Origin: Primulina eburnea | Lineage: Eukaryota > Streptophyta > Magnoliopsida > Lamiales > Gesneriaceae | NCBI RefSeq assembly: GCF_022965805.1 | Contig: NW_027331320.1 | Span: forward strand, 80,500 to 144,499 | Direction of reading: 5' to 3' | DNA length: 64,000 nt | Shown: positions 11,424-23,217 of the stretch, piece by piece | How positions within the stretch are numbered: position 1 is the stretch's first letter | Layout of the letters: every line of letters begins with the position of its first letter | Notes under the pieces: generated by a model | What the model was told of the DNA's origin: nothing | The model's input: the letters and a program-made list of their open reading frames with translations, nothing else | The model's database searches: none | Made by a program: the position numbers and the translations under genes

Positions 11424-12111
11424 GGTAAGCTGAGCGCCATAAATACCAGACCACGACCATTGAATATGATAACAACAACCACATCAACAACAATAAGAAG
11501 AAATGGAACTACAACTAAATACCGGTATGTGAAGAAAACCGAGGGCATGTTCACTTCATATCAGTTTACTAAAAGCAGTTACCACATTTGTGTGAGAACA
11601 CCTTCGTGTTGTATTGATTAGATCGGTTCTCACACATTCATACACAATCACTCACATATACAGAAAGTTGAACTTATTGTTTAGTTGAGTGAGTCTTCAC
11701 ACAAAGACATTAAAGATTATTTTTTTTAGTCTTGACATAGGGACGTTAAACATTATGCAGATTGCAGAAGGTGTTGTCTGCAATCTTAAGTGCTAAGAGT
11801 TCTAGTTGGGTGCTACCCTTCTAGAGTGGGTTTGTACAAAGAGTTGTATAATTCAAAGTCTTCCAGTGAATCATACCCGAGGTGGTAGAAGAGGTGACGT
11901 ATGAGTAGTTGAAGTCTCCGAACATCCATAAACATATCTTGTGCCCTTAATTGTTTAACTATTGTTCTAAAATTGATTTGATCAGTTTAAGCTGATATCA
12001 TTTCAGTTCCTCCCATAACTGAAATTATTCAAGCCAGAATTGGTCCCCCTTACTCCAATTATTCAGTTTAAACACAAGCTAAAAGCTTTAAACTGTTCAG
12101 TTTTCTTAACG

Positions 12112-13420
12112 AATGATTATTTCGAGTATATTCCGGTTGGTTTGAAAACCAAACTTGATTTAATTCATCGGTGTATTTATTCTTTAAACACAAGCTATTG
12201 CAGCTTATGAAGAATATTGTGTTTGAAGCACCTTCAAAGGTGTCAAAACCGATCCTTCATAACGTATTCAATGACCACTTCATTTTTGTCAACATGTTGT
12301 CCACCTACTAAAATACTTTATGTCGATATACTTAATTCGACTCCCGTTTTAGTCATAAAGACCACATGAACTGAATGTTCACAATATAATCTTAATAGTG
12401 TGATATAAAATTCACAATTCTAAGCTTAAGGAAACTTAACAATATACGATACTATATAAAAGTGCTTCAAAATAAGAAACAAACTCATAATCCATAGTGG
12501 AAATAGCAATTCACTTTCAAATTGTCAATCCGTCTATTCATATGCACGTAATATTTAGTACTATGAAGATATCTCATAACATTTTGCAGCTTTCTAGTGG
12601 TCAATGCCTTGACTACTCTAATATTTTACCAACAAGAAACAAATTCTTCTCCCACTAACCTTCTTGTATTTATGATCTCCCATAATGTTCTCAACGAAAC
12701 TCAATAAAGATATAACATTTTGAAATCTTAAATATCACTAATGTAAGACTTTCAATTTATATAGATTTCAATCTTGCATATTAAATACTCGCTATTATTA
12801 GAGAAAAATCTTTAAATTTATTTCATATATCCCTCTTTCTCTATATCATCATTGATAAATATTGTTTTCATCACATCATCTAATGCAAATTTAAATCAAA
12901 TGGGCTATTAATGTAATGATCACATAAAGCTAGAGAATTTTCTTAAATATACGAGAAAATATTTCCATGTAGTTAATTATCTTCTCTTGAGTGAATTTCT
13001 TGGCAACAAGTCTATATTTATGTTGTTCAATTTTTTCTTTTGAGACTTTAGTTATCTTAAAGAATCATCTACAACAAATGACGATTGAACCAACTTTTAG
13101 ACTCTATTATTTGTTATGCACAAATTTGTTATCATTCATAGCATTATACCACAAATTAGATTTCTTGTGCCCTGATATGTGAAAAAATATCTCAGGATCA
13201 TTTTCGGTTCCAAAATAGTGTGTTTGTTCTAGATACAAAATATAATCACTTGGAATTGTTGATCTCTTAATTCCACTAATTCTTTTTAATGTTTCATGAA
13301 CACTTTCAAGGGAAGGCACACTGTTACGTCCCATGACCGGAGTGTATGACATTGGCATTGTTTGAAAAATAAAAATTCGAATAACAACAAGCATCGTAAT
13401 ACGTTATACAACAAAACTAG
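12112..13420 (-). pseudogene. Copia pol relic on the minus strand, copy 1
   Basis: On the minus strand, 13320-13130 translates to a copia integrase-to-RT linker (IPSDYILYLEQ, then ESNLWYNAM-like NLWYNAMND). After frameshifts it continues with RLVAKKFTQE, the copia RT entry block, around 13000. Further downstream on that strand are heavily decayed RT and RNase H traces with many stops to about 12200. It belongs with the minus-strand PPT/LTR at 5590-5860. The same relic is present in copy 2, so it predates the duplication. Confidence 0.7.
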
Positions 13421-13609
13421 TCTTCTCATAAGTAAACATTTTATTTACAATGATATGAAAACAAAATACGGAATGTCAGGAAACGAAATCTACAAGTACT
13501 AAAGCAGAACTATAACAATAATTTTGGATTGATCATCACTAGCATCAAGACATCTTTTGTTCCTTTTTGTCTAGTTGTTCTTCGTCCTTATTTAGGGAGG
13601 GGGAGTAAG

Positions 13610-13614
13610 AGATG
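13610..13614 (+). repeat. Target site duplication agatg, left
   Basis: agatg precedes the solo LTR and recurs at 15451-15455. The empty site in copy 2 reads agacg once at 30346-30350. Confidence 0.9.
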
Positions 13615-15450
13615 TGTAATGTCCGGGATTTTTATCTGTTAATCTACGATTATTGATTTATAATTTGATGTGATTATGGACGGAAAGAAACGGACCGGGA
13701 AAAACGAGAAATACACGAAATATGTGCGAGGACAGTACCCCTCGCACATATGTGCGACACTGATGCGCGCATATGCGCGAGGCAGGCAGAGGACCTCACG
13801 CATATGAGCGAGAGAGGACGCGCATATGCGCGAACGTGTGCAAGAAAAAATGTCGAGTCCAGAGAACCTCACACATATGCGCGGAAGAAGGACGCGCATA
13901 TGCTTCTTTCGCGCATATGCGCGAGCTGCCGAGAAGAATATTGCGGGGACCAGTAGGTCTCGCGAATATGCGCCGAGGAGGGTCGCGCATATGCGCGAGA
14001 CGTGCAGCACAAGAGAGATGCCACATGGCCGAGACATGCATGATATATATCAACTTTGTCACTTGTTCTTCAGAATCATCCGCTAGAAACCGAGAGAAGC
14101 TCCGGAGGAAAGTTGTGAAAAATCCTTACGCCTTTTTATATTTTAGATTTGTGATTACGAAAGATCCGTCCGTCCGATTTTCAATCCGATTTCAGTACCG
14201 TGTTTCTATCGACGAGAGCTTCAACTGGACGTAAGTTTTATTACGTTTTGATATGATTTGAAAATATGGTATTGAAGGAATCGGATATGATTCATATATG
14301 ATGTTCTTGACATGTTAGACATCGTATAATTGAAACCGGATTGAAAAACATATGTCGTATGAAATTGTTATGATTTTCAGAATGAAATTGATTGAGATTT
14401 GATATCAGATTTGTATGATTATCGATTATAAGTCGTGGGAATTGATATCTGTTGATTTGTATTGCTGGGTATATGGAGATTGTGCAGTTATGCCGTTGAA
14501 ACAGAATTAGATTGAGTTCTGATTATATCCAGTATTGATTTGAATGGTGTATTGATTACTCATCGATATTTTCATTGCCAGATTGAGTATTGACAGGCTC
14601 CAAATTCGAGACATCGACTTCGTCAGAATTACATAAAGAAAGGTATAAATCAATGTTAACCGAGAAATCGACTTGAGTCAGACTGGAATCGAGTTTCCCA
14701 AAAACTACATACTTTATTTATTGCATTGATGTTTGCAATTCATGATATTGATATGCTTAGTCTATTGATTTATAGCAAAGCGTGTATTGAGTCGCGGGCG
14801 GAGATGCCTAGTTATTGGCGGATATGCCAAGTCTTTGGCGGATATGCCAAGACACTGGATGATTGAACTATATTGATGTTGCTTAGGAGTAGATCAACTC
14901 ATATAGCTGAGATTCGATATATGTGCCAATGTCCAGGAACCGGGATCCCTAGATTAGAGATGAGTCGAGTCTGAGATGACGAGTCACTAGTTGATTTACA
15001 CTTTATATCGATTCATGTTTTCAGATGTGATACATGTTATTGATGACTGCTTATGCTTTTATATATGTTTTTATATGATTGCATTTATATATTGTTTATA
15101 CTGGGATTATATTCTCACCGGAGTTATTCGACTGTTGTCGTGTTTGTATGTATGTATGACAACATGTGGGACATGATCAGGGTCAAGAAGAGGATGAGAG
15201 AGGACAAGTTAGCGTGGAGATCCGGATCAGAAGTAGATAGGCTTCAGTACTTGATATATAGTAGTTGAACCTTAGTTGATTTTAATGTATTGAGTACAAG
15301 ACGTGTACTTTACTTTTGATATGTATATCAAAGTGATTCCATTACGTTCCGCACTTGTATTTAAAAAAAAAATTAGACCATGTTTATATTAATTGATTGA
15401 ATTATTCCCAAGAATGATTAAGAAATGAATTAGCGTCCGGGTTCTCACAA
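13615..15450 (+). mobile_element. 1.84-kb solo LTR (gypsy type) with palindrome array
   Basis: The element starts TGTAATGTCCGGGATTTT, ends CGTCCGGGTTCTCACA (TG...CA, with complementary ends), is flanked by agatg duplications, and contains no internal region or coding domain. The homologous site in copy 2 is empty, which proves insertion. It most resembles gypsy Del/Tekay-type LTRs, by the CCGGGA/TCCGGG terminal pattern. It would have formed by recombination between the two LTRs of a full element. Confidence 0.9.
13735..14005 (+). repeat. GCGCATATGCGC palindrome array in the solo LTR
   Basis: About nine perfect or near-perfect copies of the 12-bp palindrome GCGCATATGCGC, each with the core CATATG or a one-base variant, occur in 270 bp at roughly 30-bp intervals. 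All six frames are open through much of it because the unit has no stops, so the ORFs here are artefacts. Confidence 0.85.
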
Positions 15451-16083
15451 GATGAATAATTTATGAAATATTAGTAAGAGAGACTGATCGATCATAACAA
15501 ATAACAAAGATACATATATATTTATACGATTTGAACAGTACGAATTTCGAATACAAATCAGAAAAAAAAACACAACAAATGACACTGAAAATCATATTAT
15601 TTTCGTGGTTAACTGATAAATCTCTAATTTTTAATCTTCTGAGAGGCAAGACCATGTTAACCATTATTATATCTTTAAAAAAAAGAAGATGAATGGTCAT
15701 ATTTTATGAATTTAGACTTTTTCCCCAAATATTACACTAATTATTCCATCATTTTCATGCATATGCATATTCATTAACAAATTATCTTAACGAAATCGAT
15801 TAAATCGAACCAAATAAAAATAGATTATTAATATATGTTCTCGCCTAATTTAAGTGCACACATATGTTGACCAAGTATATATGACCTGGCATATAAGTAA
15901 ACCAATAAATTTTTATAATACATGATATCTAAAAAAATATTTCTTTCGATAAACAAACATATATTTCAATAACAATAATCAATCCCTTCCACCATACTCC
16001 AGCTACAAACTGCACACATCCCTACCAAATCAAAATACGAACTTCACAAAATCAAAATACGGATAGATTCTTTGATATCCAAT
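15451..16083 (+). promoter_or_regulatory. Upstream region of the first receptor kinase gene
   Basis: AT-rich sequence between the solo LTR and the start codon, conserved with 30351-30984 upstream of the pseudogene copy. I see no decisive core promoter element. The shared sequence shows that the upstream region was duplicated together with the gene. Confidence 0.4.
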
Positions 16084-19000
16084 ATGATCCAGGGCCTCCT
16101 CCAACTTAGCGTGTTGTCTCTCATCCTCGCATCGTTTGTGCCTTCTGCTTATCAGCAGCAGCGATGTGCGCCCATATCTTGCGGAAACGGCCCAAACATC
16201 AGCTTTCCATTTCACATTCCAGCCCTGCAACCATCCAACTGTGGTCTCCCTGGATTCGAGCTAAATTGTACTGATCTTGGCTTCCTAAATCTCCAACTAC
16301 CCGATAATCACCGGTACGTGATCCAAGATATCTTCTACGCAGACCAGATTCTCCGTGTGTACGACGCAGCTCTTTTAACTTACGATCCCAACACCACCTG
16401 TCTTCCAGAAATCACAAACACTTCGCTTCCCACTTCCCGTTTCAGCTTCTTTAACGCCTCTAGCCTCCATTTGTTCCCGCTTTGCCGGAGAAATGCGTCC
16501 ACGGTAATTTTATGGATTCACAGAGTTATTTGCGCTGTTCAAGATGATAATCAGATCTGGAATTTGGCGATAGGTGACGATTGGGCCCCTGAGGACTTGA
16601 GAAGGGCTATAGAAAGTTGTGAAACACATATTGTGGCGCCGGTGGATTTCGGCGTTGAAAATGTTTATCAGGTGTTAAGAAGGGGGTTCCAGCTGAAATG
16701 GACGACGGAAGACGTTAATCCGGAGCCGCCCGTCGCTGGTGAAAACGTAAAAGGTGCGATCTGGACAACTCCCACTCACTCTCTAGGCCTTCATACAGTA
16801 ATTATTTCTTCATTTTGATTCAAAATTGGTTTCGTTTGATAATAAGAAATTCAAGGTAGCTTCACTTATATTTCGCAGACACAGTTTATGATTATATTTT
16901 AAGAAATAAAATAACAGAAAGATAAAAAAACTATATTATTGTGTTTGCTTTTTAAAATATTCTGAAAAAAGTTAGTTTTGGAAGATAAAGTATACATTTA
17001 GATCCATGAGTATGATGAGATGTGTATATATTTGTTGGTGTTGTCTCATATCTATTAGAGATCAGTCTAACATTTTCCCAGCCGTCGTCCTATCATTAGT
17101 GGAGACAATATTACTCGTTAAAATCTGGCGTCATTCTATTATAGCTTACCTAACTAACCAGATGAAAAAACGCAACGTCGATAGCTTGACGCATGAAAAC
17201 TTTCCAAAAGGTCACCAATCCTAGTAATTCTCTGGTACATCCAAGCTTAGCCCAATAGAAAACTACAATTTTAGTCATATAATTAACTTAGTCTCTTTTT
17301 TGTTTTAATACGTTAACTTGTCAAAATTTTATTTTTATAGTGAAACTTTGTTTTTCTTTTTTTGGGTTTGCTTTGATTTTTTTTTTTGGTTTTTTCATTT
17401 TTATGCTTGAAATCACTAAATTCACCGAATACTGCTTATTTGAAATCGGTGTTCTCCTACGTGCTTCATTAAATAAGTATTAATCCTATATTACGAACAT
17501 TAAAATTTACGTAAACAATAATAATTAATGAAAAAGACAAATTTTTTCCACTTGTTTTGAAGTATATATTGAAGGTAGTTTGATTTATTTACACCCCTTC
17601 ATTTTCTCAAATTAATTTTAATGTGTTCGGTGTAAGTTTTATTCTCGTAACATGTATCACGTGGAGAGTATCGATGTCAAATAAACCATATTTGATAGAT
17701 TTAATGATTTCGAGCAAAAAATTGACTTTAACAAAAAAAATTCAAGTTACTAAATAAAGAACAAACTTATAGGATTAAAATATAAAACAAACCGACATAC
17801 AAAACTAAAATTGTAATTTCTCCTCATTATGATAGATATATAAGACCGTTTTATTGTGCATATGAAGCAATATAAGATTACATAAACGATGATTAGCAAG
17901 TAAATTTTTTTATAAAATCATACTATAATGTATTTGATTGAAATGTAATATCAATAGAATAATTCATTGCTAATGAAACATTTAAGCTAAATATAATAAT
18001 TATATTAAAAAATTGTAGAAGTTGAGTTTGTTATCGACTAAAAGATTAAAAACAAGAAGATACATTTAAGGGAAAATTACTTTTGGTCCGCTATTTTGTC
18101 AAATTTTATGTTTTGATTCATTAAGTTTTTAAAGTTTGATTTTGATACATGAACTTTTACTTCTCGACTATTGTCGTACCATTACAAACATGACACCCGA
18201 CATGCCATCAATTTTTTTGATGCTACATCAGTATTTTTTAATGTCATGTTAGTATTTTCTGGTCTCACATCAGTAATTGAACCAAAGTATATATCTAAAA
18301 ATTAAAAGTTAGTGTAGCATGACCAAAATTTGAAATTTAATGAATCAAATCTCAAAATTGAAAAAGTCAGTGATCCATAAGAACTATTTAATTTCCATGG
18401 AAACATGTTTGATATGTTATCAAATAATGATATCAAACATGCATGAAATATTTCACAAAATGCAGCATCCTATTTCCAATGTTTTTCTCTTTCTCTATGC
18501 CTAACCAGCTGACATCCTGAATTAAACTTTTTGTGTCGATTTCGGTTGCAGGAAAAGGCCCAGGATTGTGGATATTAGTCACTGGTAAATCATTTAAATC
18601 ATAGAATTTCATGTATATATGATATACACTTCAAAAAATTCAACTTGTATACTACATGCAGGAGTGACCCTGGGTGCGGTGGTAGTCGCAGTTTCTTCCG
18701 TTCTCTTAATTTTCTCAAGGAGAAAATTGCTGAAGTTACTCTCCCCTCAAGAAGGGGATGCAGCTGACCAAGCTGCTGTTGAACTATTCTTGAAGAATCA
18801 TGGAAATCTTGCACCCAAAAGTTACAAATACTCACAACTCAAGAAAATGACCAATTCATTTGCTGAGAATTTGGGTAAAGGAGGGTTCGGTAGCGTTTAC
18901 AAAGGAAAACTAGAAGATGGGCGTCTCGTGGCGGTTAAAATCTTGAGTGGATCAAAAGGAAATGGAGAAGATTTCATTAATGAGGTGTCAAGTATTAGTA

Positions 19001-19800
19001 GAACTTCCCATGTTAATGTTGTCGCCCTCCTGGGATTTTGCTTCGAGGGTTCGAAAAGAGCTTTGATTTATGAATTCATGCCAAATGGCTCTCTCGAAAA
19101 GTTCATACCCAATTCTTCTTCTTCTTCGGCCCCGGAAGGTTCGTTAGGATTGGATAAACTGTTTGAGATCGCCGTGGGGATTGGTCGGGGGCTAGAATAT
19201 TTGCATCAAGGCTGCAACACAAGAATTTTGCATTTTGATATAAAGCCTCATAATATCCTTCTTGATAAGGATTTGAAGCCAAAGATTTCGGATTTCGGGT
19301 TATCTAAGTTGTGCCCTAATAGATCAAGCATTGTGTCGATGCAAGGGGCAAGAGGGACTGCTGGATACATTGCCCCTGAAGTATTTTGTAGGAACTTTGG
19401 AGACGTCTCTCACAAATCCGATGTTTATAGCTATGGCATGATGGTTTTGGAAATGGTGGTCGGGAGGCAAAACAACATTAATCCTGAAGGTGGACGCTCG
19501 AGTGAAGTGAATTTTTCGGATTGGATATACAGACATCTTGAACAAAATACAGTTGAAAAGGATGCCTTTAATAAAAATGTTTTGCAAGAAGGTAAATGGG
19601 ACTTAGTAAAGAGAAAGCTTATAATTATAGGATTGTGGTGCATTCAGACTGATCCCAAAAACAGGCCATCGATCAGCAAAGTGATCGAGATGTTGGAGGG
19701 AAAACTTGAATCTTTGCCACTTCCACCGAGACCATACTTGTCTTCCTCTCCGATATCACCGTCGATGTTTTCGAATTTTGAATTTAAATCCCTATCTTGA
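16084..19800 (+). CDS. LRK10L-type receptor-like kinase, complete three-exon gene
   Basis: Predicted exons are 16084-16738, 18552-18584 and 18662-19800, joined in phase 1 with GT-AG borders. Total 1,827 nt, 608 aa. ATG 16084 starts a signal peptide (LLQLSVLSLILASFVPSA), followed by a cysteine-rich wall-binding-type domain (GUB_WAK_bind: CGNGPNISFPF, CGLPGFELNC). A membrane segment spans about residues 232-249 and a Ser/Thr kinase domain fills exon 3: glycine loop GKGGFGSVYKG (301-311), Lys 322, HFDIKPHN with catalytic Asp 422, DFG Asp 440, GTAGYIAPEVF. The residue before the catalytic Asp is Phe, so it is non-RD, usual in this family. The ectodomain lacks the terminal CxxC-SGGxCG motif. It is probably a plasma-membrane sensor kinase linked to defence or stress; the ligand is unknown. 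Confidence 0.9.
16739..18551 (+). other. Intron 1 of the first receptor kinase gene
   Basis: This intron starts GTGAAA and ends with TTGCAG. It contains AT-rich fold-back sequence at about 17260-17830 (aactacaattttagtc at one end, actaaaattgtaattt at the other) and a second fold-back-like repeat at about 18068-18392. The second is shared with copy 2 (about 32766-33090). Neither has a clear target duplication. No gene is seen. Confidence 0.6.
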
Positions 19801-20176
19801 TTCTCTTTTGTGCTTGACAAGGAATTATATTGATTATTGCAACTGGTTTTATTTCTTAAGAGGATTTATATTGAACATGTCATGTTATAAAAGAATTATT
19901 GGGTTAGGGATACTATACATGTATTTATATTTTAATAATGATTATGAAGTATATATCACCGAATTTTAAAAAATATATGACAACATAAAATATGATTCTG
20001 ATAAGTGATGAATATTTAGGTACATGAGTTCGATTCAGAGCTCGAATATTTTTAGTTTTTTCCTCAAGTTCGGCTCGAAATCTTCGAAGTTATTCGTGAG
20101 TTATTCGAATAGTAATGTTCGAGAATGAAAGTTCGAAAGTTCGAAAAGTCCGAAAGCTGAAAATGTATATATATAT
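19801..20176 (+). other. 3' flank of the first receptor kinase gene
   Basis: AT-rich flank with repeated TTCGAA/CTCGAA motifs from about 20030 to 20160 that resume after the copia element (about 25040-25160). The copia element therefore interrupted an older TTCGAA-rich repeat. Nothing codes here. Confidence 0.5.
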
Positions 20177-20649
20177 TGTTGGAATTATTTTGTGGGCTCA
20201 CATAATTTAATTAATTGTACATGGACAAAGTATCTAATAAATGACCCAATAAAGTGATCTAATTAATTATGGGTTCCTAAAGTATTAAATAAATTGGTAT
20301 AGTCCACCTTATGTGTAGAAGTCCAGCCCAATTAGGTCTTCTATGATGGGTTGAACACTGCTAAGGTTATATAAGGTTATGGTCCTCAAGGCACAGAGAA
20401 TATAACACAGAATACATACGGCACACGTATTCTAGATCTCTCTCCTTCTCCCATCAAAGGCAAGAATAAGGTGGTCGATTCTCTGTTGTCTTGGAAGATC
20501 CCTAACTCTGACGCTACATCGAACAATGGATTCTGGTACGTGTTTACTGTTATTTATATTTTCTGATAATTCGACATGAATTTTTGGCATGTTGTGATAT
20601 ATAGATTTAATCACATGATTTATAGATTTATTTTATTAAATCTCCAACA
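20177..20649 (+). repeat. 5' LTR of the pol-deleted copia element
   Basis: 473-bp LTR, TGTTGG...CCAACA, with a TATA-like box (ttatataaggtt near 20367). It matches 24551-25023 with about 14 differences. Confidence 0.92.
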
Positions 20650-20651
20650 AG

Positions 20652-20667
20652 TGGTATCAGAGCCACG
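20652..20667 (+). other. Primer binding site (initiator Met-tRNA)
   Basis: TGGTATCAGAGCCACG starts two bases after the LTR. Confidence 0.9.
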
Positions 20668-21700
20668 TTCATGTTTAATTATGGGAATTTTGTTTATTGA
20701 TGGATCGAAAAATAAAAGTATGTTTTATTCCCAGATCTGATGCAATATTCTAGTATATAAAGTTTTTGGATTCAGATCTGATTTTTTCTTAAAATTTTCT
20801 GAATTTGGATCTGAATAAATTTATTTTCTTTGAATCTAGTATTTACGAATTTTACATCCAAAATTCAGATTTATTTTCGATTTTTTTTTAAAAAAAAAAA
20901 GAAAAAAAATCGAAATCCGATTTTCGTTTTTTGGGTATGGGTCGCCGGATTTCGGCAAATCGGCCGTTCTCCGGCACTTTTTCGGCGGTGAATTCTTAGG
21001 CGTTTTGTTCTTCACACTTTTTCGCTCCATAAACCTCCATCAATTAGCCGTAAAAGCTTCTGTACCGATCGAATTTGGTTGAGATTTCTTCATGATGCGC
21101 GAGTTCATGCGATTTTTTTTCTTGGCCATATTCCGGCCGATTTCCGGCCTGATTTTGATCGGATTCTGTTATAATGAGGTCGCCACCTTATGGGTCGTCT
21201 TTTCCCGACATTTGGTCGGAGTTCGGGCGGCGGCCGCGGCGCTAGCGGCTGCTGCGCGATTTTGGGTTAGGGTTTCGATTTTTTGGGTTGAATTTAAGGC
21301 CTTGTTTGGTTGTCCAAATGTTGAAATCCAGAATTTTAATCTTTTATTAAATTTTACTTCCGCAATTCTGATTTGTGAAAATTAAATTCGATCATTTCAA
21401 GATTTAATTGCATGAAATAAAATTAATATGGAATTATTCATTATTTTATCATCTTCGTTTATTTCGATAAAATATTTGTGAATGAATAATTATGAGGTGC
21501 AAATATTTTATTTCTTGCGAATTTAGTCTCCATGCTTTATTTGGCGCAATTCAAGTAAATTAAATTATCTTGTGAAAATTTAATTTAAGTTGATATCTTG
21601 TATCTCAAATTTGGTTAAATTTAAATTATATGTTAATAAAGTGATTTTTTGAGATATATAGATATTGTTCAACTTCAAAATAAATTGTGTTTCAATTTAT

Positions 21701-22176
21701 GCGAAAAATAGTCGGCCCAAAGGAAGACTATTTTTCGCCAAATTTCAAACACAATAGATGATTTTAAAGTGCTTCTAGATCTATGCGGAAATTAATCGGC
21801 CCAAAAGAAGATTATTTTCTGGCCAGATTTTAGATTCAATATATCTTTTTCAAGTGCATTTATATCTATGCGAAAAATAGCCGGCCTAAAGGAAGGTTAT
21901 TTTTTGGCCAGATTATAAGCACATAATTATGTGGTCTTAAAGCGTGTCAAAACTATGCAAAAATTAATCGGCACAAAGGAAGATTATTTTCTTGCCAGAT
22001 TGTAGACACATTATATGATATTAAATTGTGTTAAATTTATACGGAAAATGATCGGCCCAAAGGAAGGTCATTTTCTGGCTAAATTTTAGCACAATATGTG
22101 GTACTAAATATGTGATAATTTCGGATTTATCCATGCATACAATTGTCGGTCCAAAGAAAGGCATATTGTTGGCTGG
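21701..22176 (+). repeat. Array of six leader hairpins with a conserved loop
   Basis: Six units start at about 21701, 21785, 21870, 21957, 22041 and 22137, with a period of about 85 nt. Each forms a stem of 10-13 bp around a loop close to GGCCCAAAGGAA. Unit 1 is a perfect 13-bp stem (21701-21713 with 21726-21738). Stem bases next to the loop change in a paired way between units: AGTC/GACT, AATC/GATT, AGCC/GGTT, GATC/GGTC. This argues for selection on RNA structure in the genomic RNA leader, upstream of gag. The role (packaging, translation or dimerisation) is unknown. Confidence 0.85.
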
Positions 22177-22377
22177 ATTTATTATCAATATTTAATAACC
22201 ATGATGTTTGAGTGTCCCACTTACAAATTGTTATTTTTGTTCAAAGACTAAATATCAATGTTGTGCTATGTAATTTTTTATGGGCCCACCATCAGCATGC
22301 ATATATTTTGTGATTTATTTAATTTAAATATATGCGTGGACTATAATTTATTGTGAGCGGTTTTGTTCTATTTTGTT

Positions 22378-23217
22378 ATAACATCTTCTATATCTACCAA
22401 TCTGAACAACATTCCAGTACTTAATGGCTCAAACTTCAAGAAATGGAAAGAGCATGTTATGATAGTGCTCGGCTGCATGTATTTGGACTATGCGCTAAGG
22501 GAAGATCGTCCCGCACTTTTGACCAGTTCAGGAACTGCTGATCAAAAGGGTTCTTTGGAAAAGTGGGAGCGATCTAATCGCATGAGTCTGATGATTATGA
22601 AACATTCCATTCCAGATAATATAAGGGGTGCAATTCCTGAAGAAAATGATGCCAAAAAGTTCCTTACTCAAATAGCAGATCGTTTCACTGAAAACGAAAA
22701 GGTAGAGACAAGTACTATTCTGAACAAACTTGTCTCAATGCGGTACAAAGAGAAAGCGAATATAAGGGAGTACATAATGGAAATGTCAAATCTTGTGACT
22801 CGACTAAAAGCATTCAAGTTGGAATAGTCGGAAGACATAGTCGTGCATTTAGTCTTGATCTCTCTGCCTGCGCAATTTAATCAATTCAAAATAAGTTATA
22901 ATACCCAGAAGGAAAAGTGGACTTTGAATGAGCTTATTGCACAGTGCGTTCAGGAGGAGGAGAGATTGAAACAGGATATGATTGAAAGTGCTCACTTGGC
23001 ATCTAACTATCAAGGTAATTGCATCAATAAGAAAAGGAAATGGAGCAATAAGGAAGGAAACTCTGGGACTTCACAGCATATGGAGCAACAGAAACAAGAT
23101 AAAGTGATCACTTGTTTCTTTTGCAAAAAGACTGATGGACATGTGAAGAAGGATTGTCCCAAATACGCCAATTGGCGTGCAAAGAAAGGGTTGCCTAAAG
23201 AGCCGGTTGTCAACTGA
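22378..23217 (+). pseudogene. Copia gag, broken
   Basis: This is a copia Gag of the type that opens with NLNNIPVLNGSNFKKWK (UBN2/DUF4219-like region). It continues through a capsid-like helical region and ends in a zinc knuckle near 23130. The expected ATG is ATA at 22378-22380. A TAG at 22825-22827 interrupts the frame, which resumes unchanged to 23217. The knuckle CFFCKKTDGHVKKDC has five rather than four residues between the second Cys and the His, so it is also altered. The protein is not expected to be made intact. Confidence 0.85.

Larger units (their letters stand above)
6187..12106 (+). mobile_element. SIRE-like copia LTR, copy 1, split by the gag-only element
   Basis: The block starts TGTTGG and continues with the ACTGATCAG-rich sequence typical of SIRE/Maximus-type LTRs. 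It includes the segment of 11429-11960 (genomic LTR 3' half with 'gaacatccataaacatatcttg'). It is interrupted by the 6749-11423 element. The bases taacg precede the left end and recur at 12107-12111, which would be a 5-bp target duplication. However, the right end does not show the usual CA, so the boundary is tentative. The copy 2 counterpart is 26861 to about 28125. Confidence 0.45.
4151..18660 (+). repeat. Segmental duplication, copy 1
   Basis: Apart from later insertions, this block aligns along its length with 25385-33375. Shared landmarks include the decayed sequence at 4500 versus 25760, the minus-strand copia end at 5850 versus 26500, the SIRE-like LTR at 6187 versus 26861, the copia pol relic at 12100-13400 versus 28130-30100, and the receptor-kinase ectodomain exon at 16084 versus 30985. 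Copy 1 contains two insertions absent from copy 2 (6749-11423 and 13615-15450). It also contains about 560 bp near 5030-5590 and 480 bp near 17210-17680 that copy 2 lacks. Confidence 0.9.

Noticed and set aside
13735..14005. Regularly spaced palindromes resembling a CRISPR array
   Set aside because: Units are 12 bp, spacers are short and themselves similar, and this is a plant LTR; no cas genes.
13639..14234. Several overlapping ORFs on both strands rich in the peptide AYAR/ICAR
   Set aside because: They are translations of the stop-free GCGCATATGCGC array in a solo LTR; all frames are open for the same reason.
18619..18661. ATG 18619 as start of a kinase-only gene
   Set aside because: The sequence before 18662 is intron; joining exons at 16084-16738, 18552-18584 and 18662-19800 gives a receptor kinase with matching phase and length like that at 51722.
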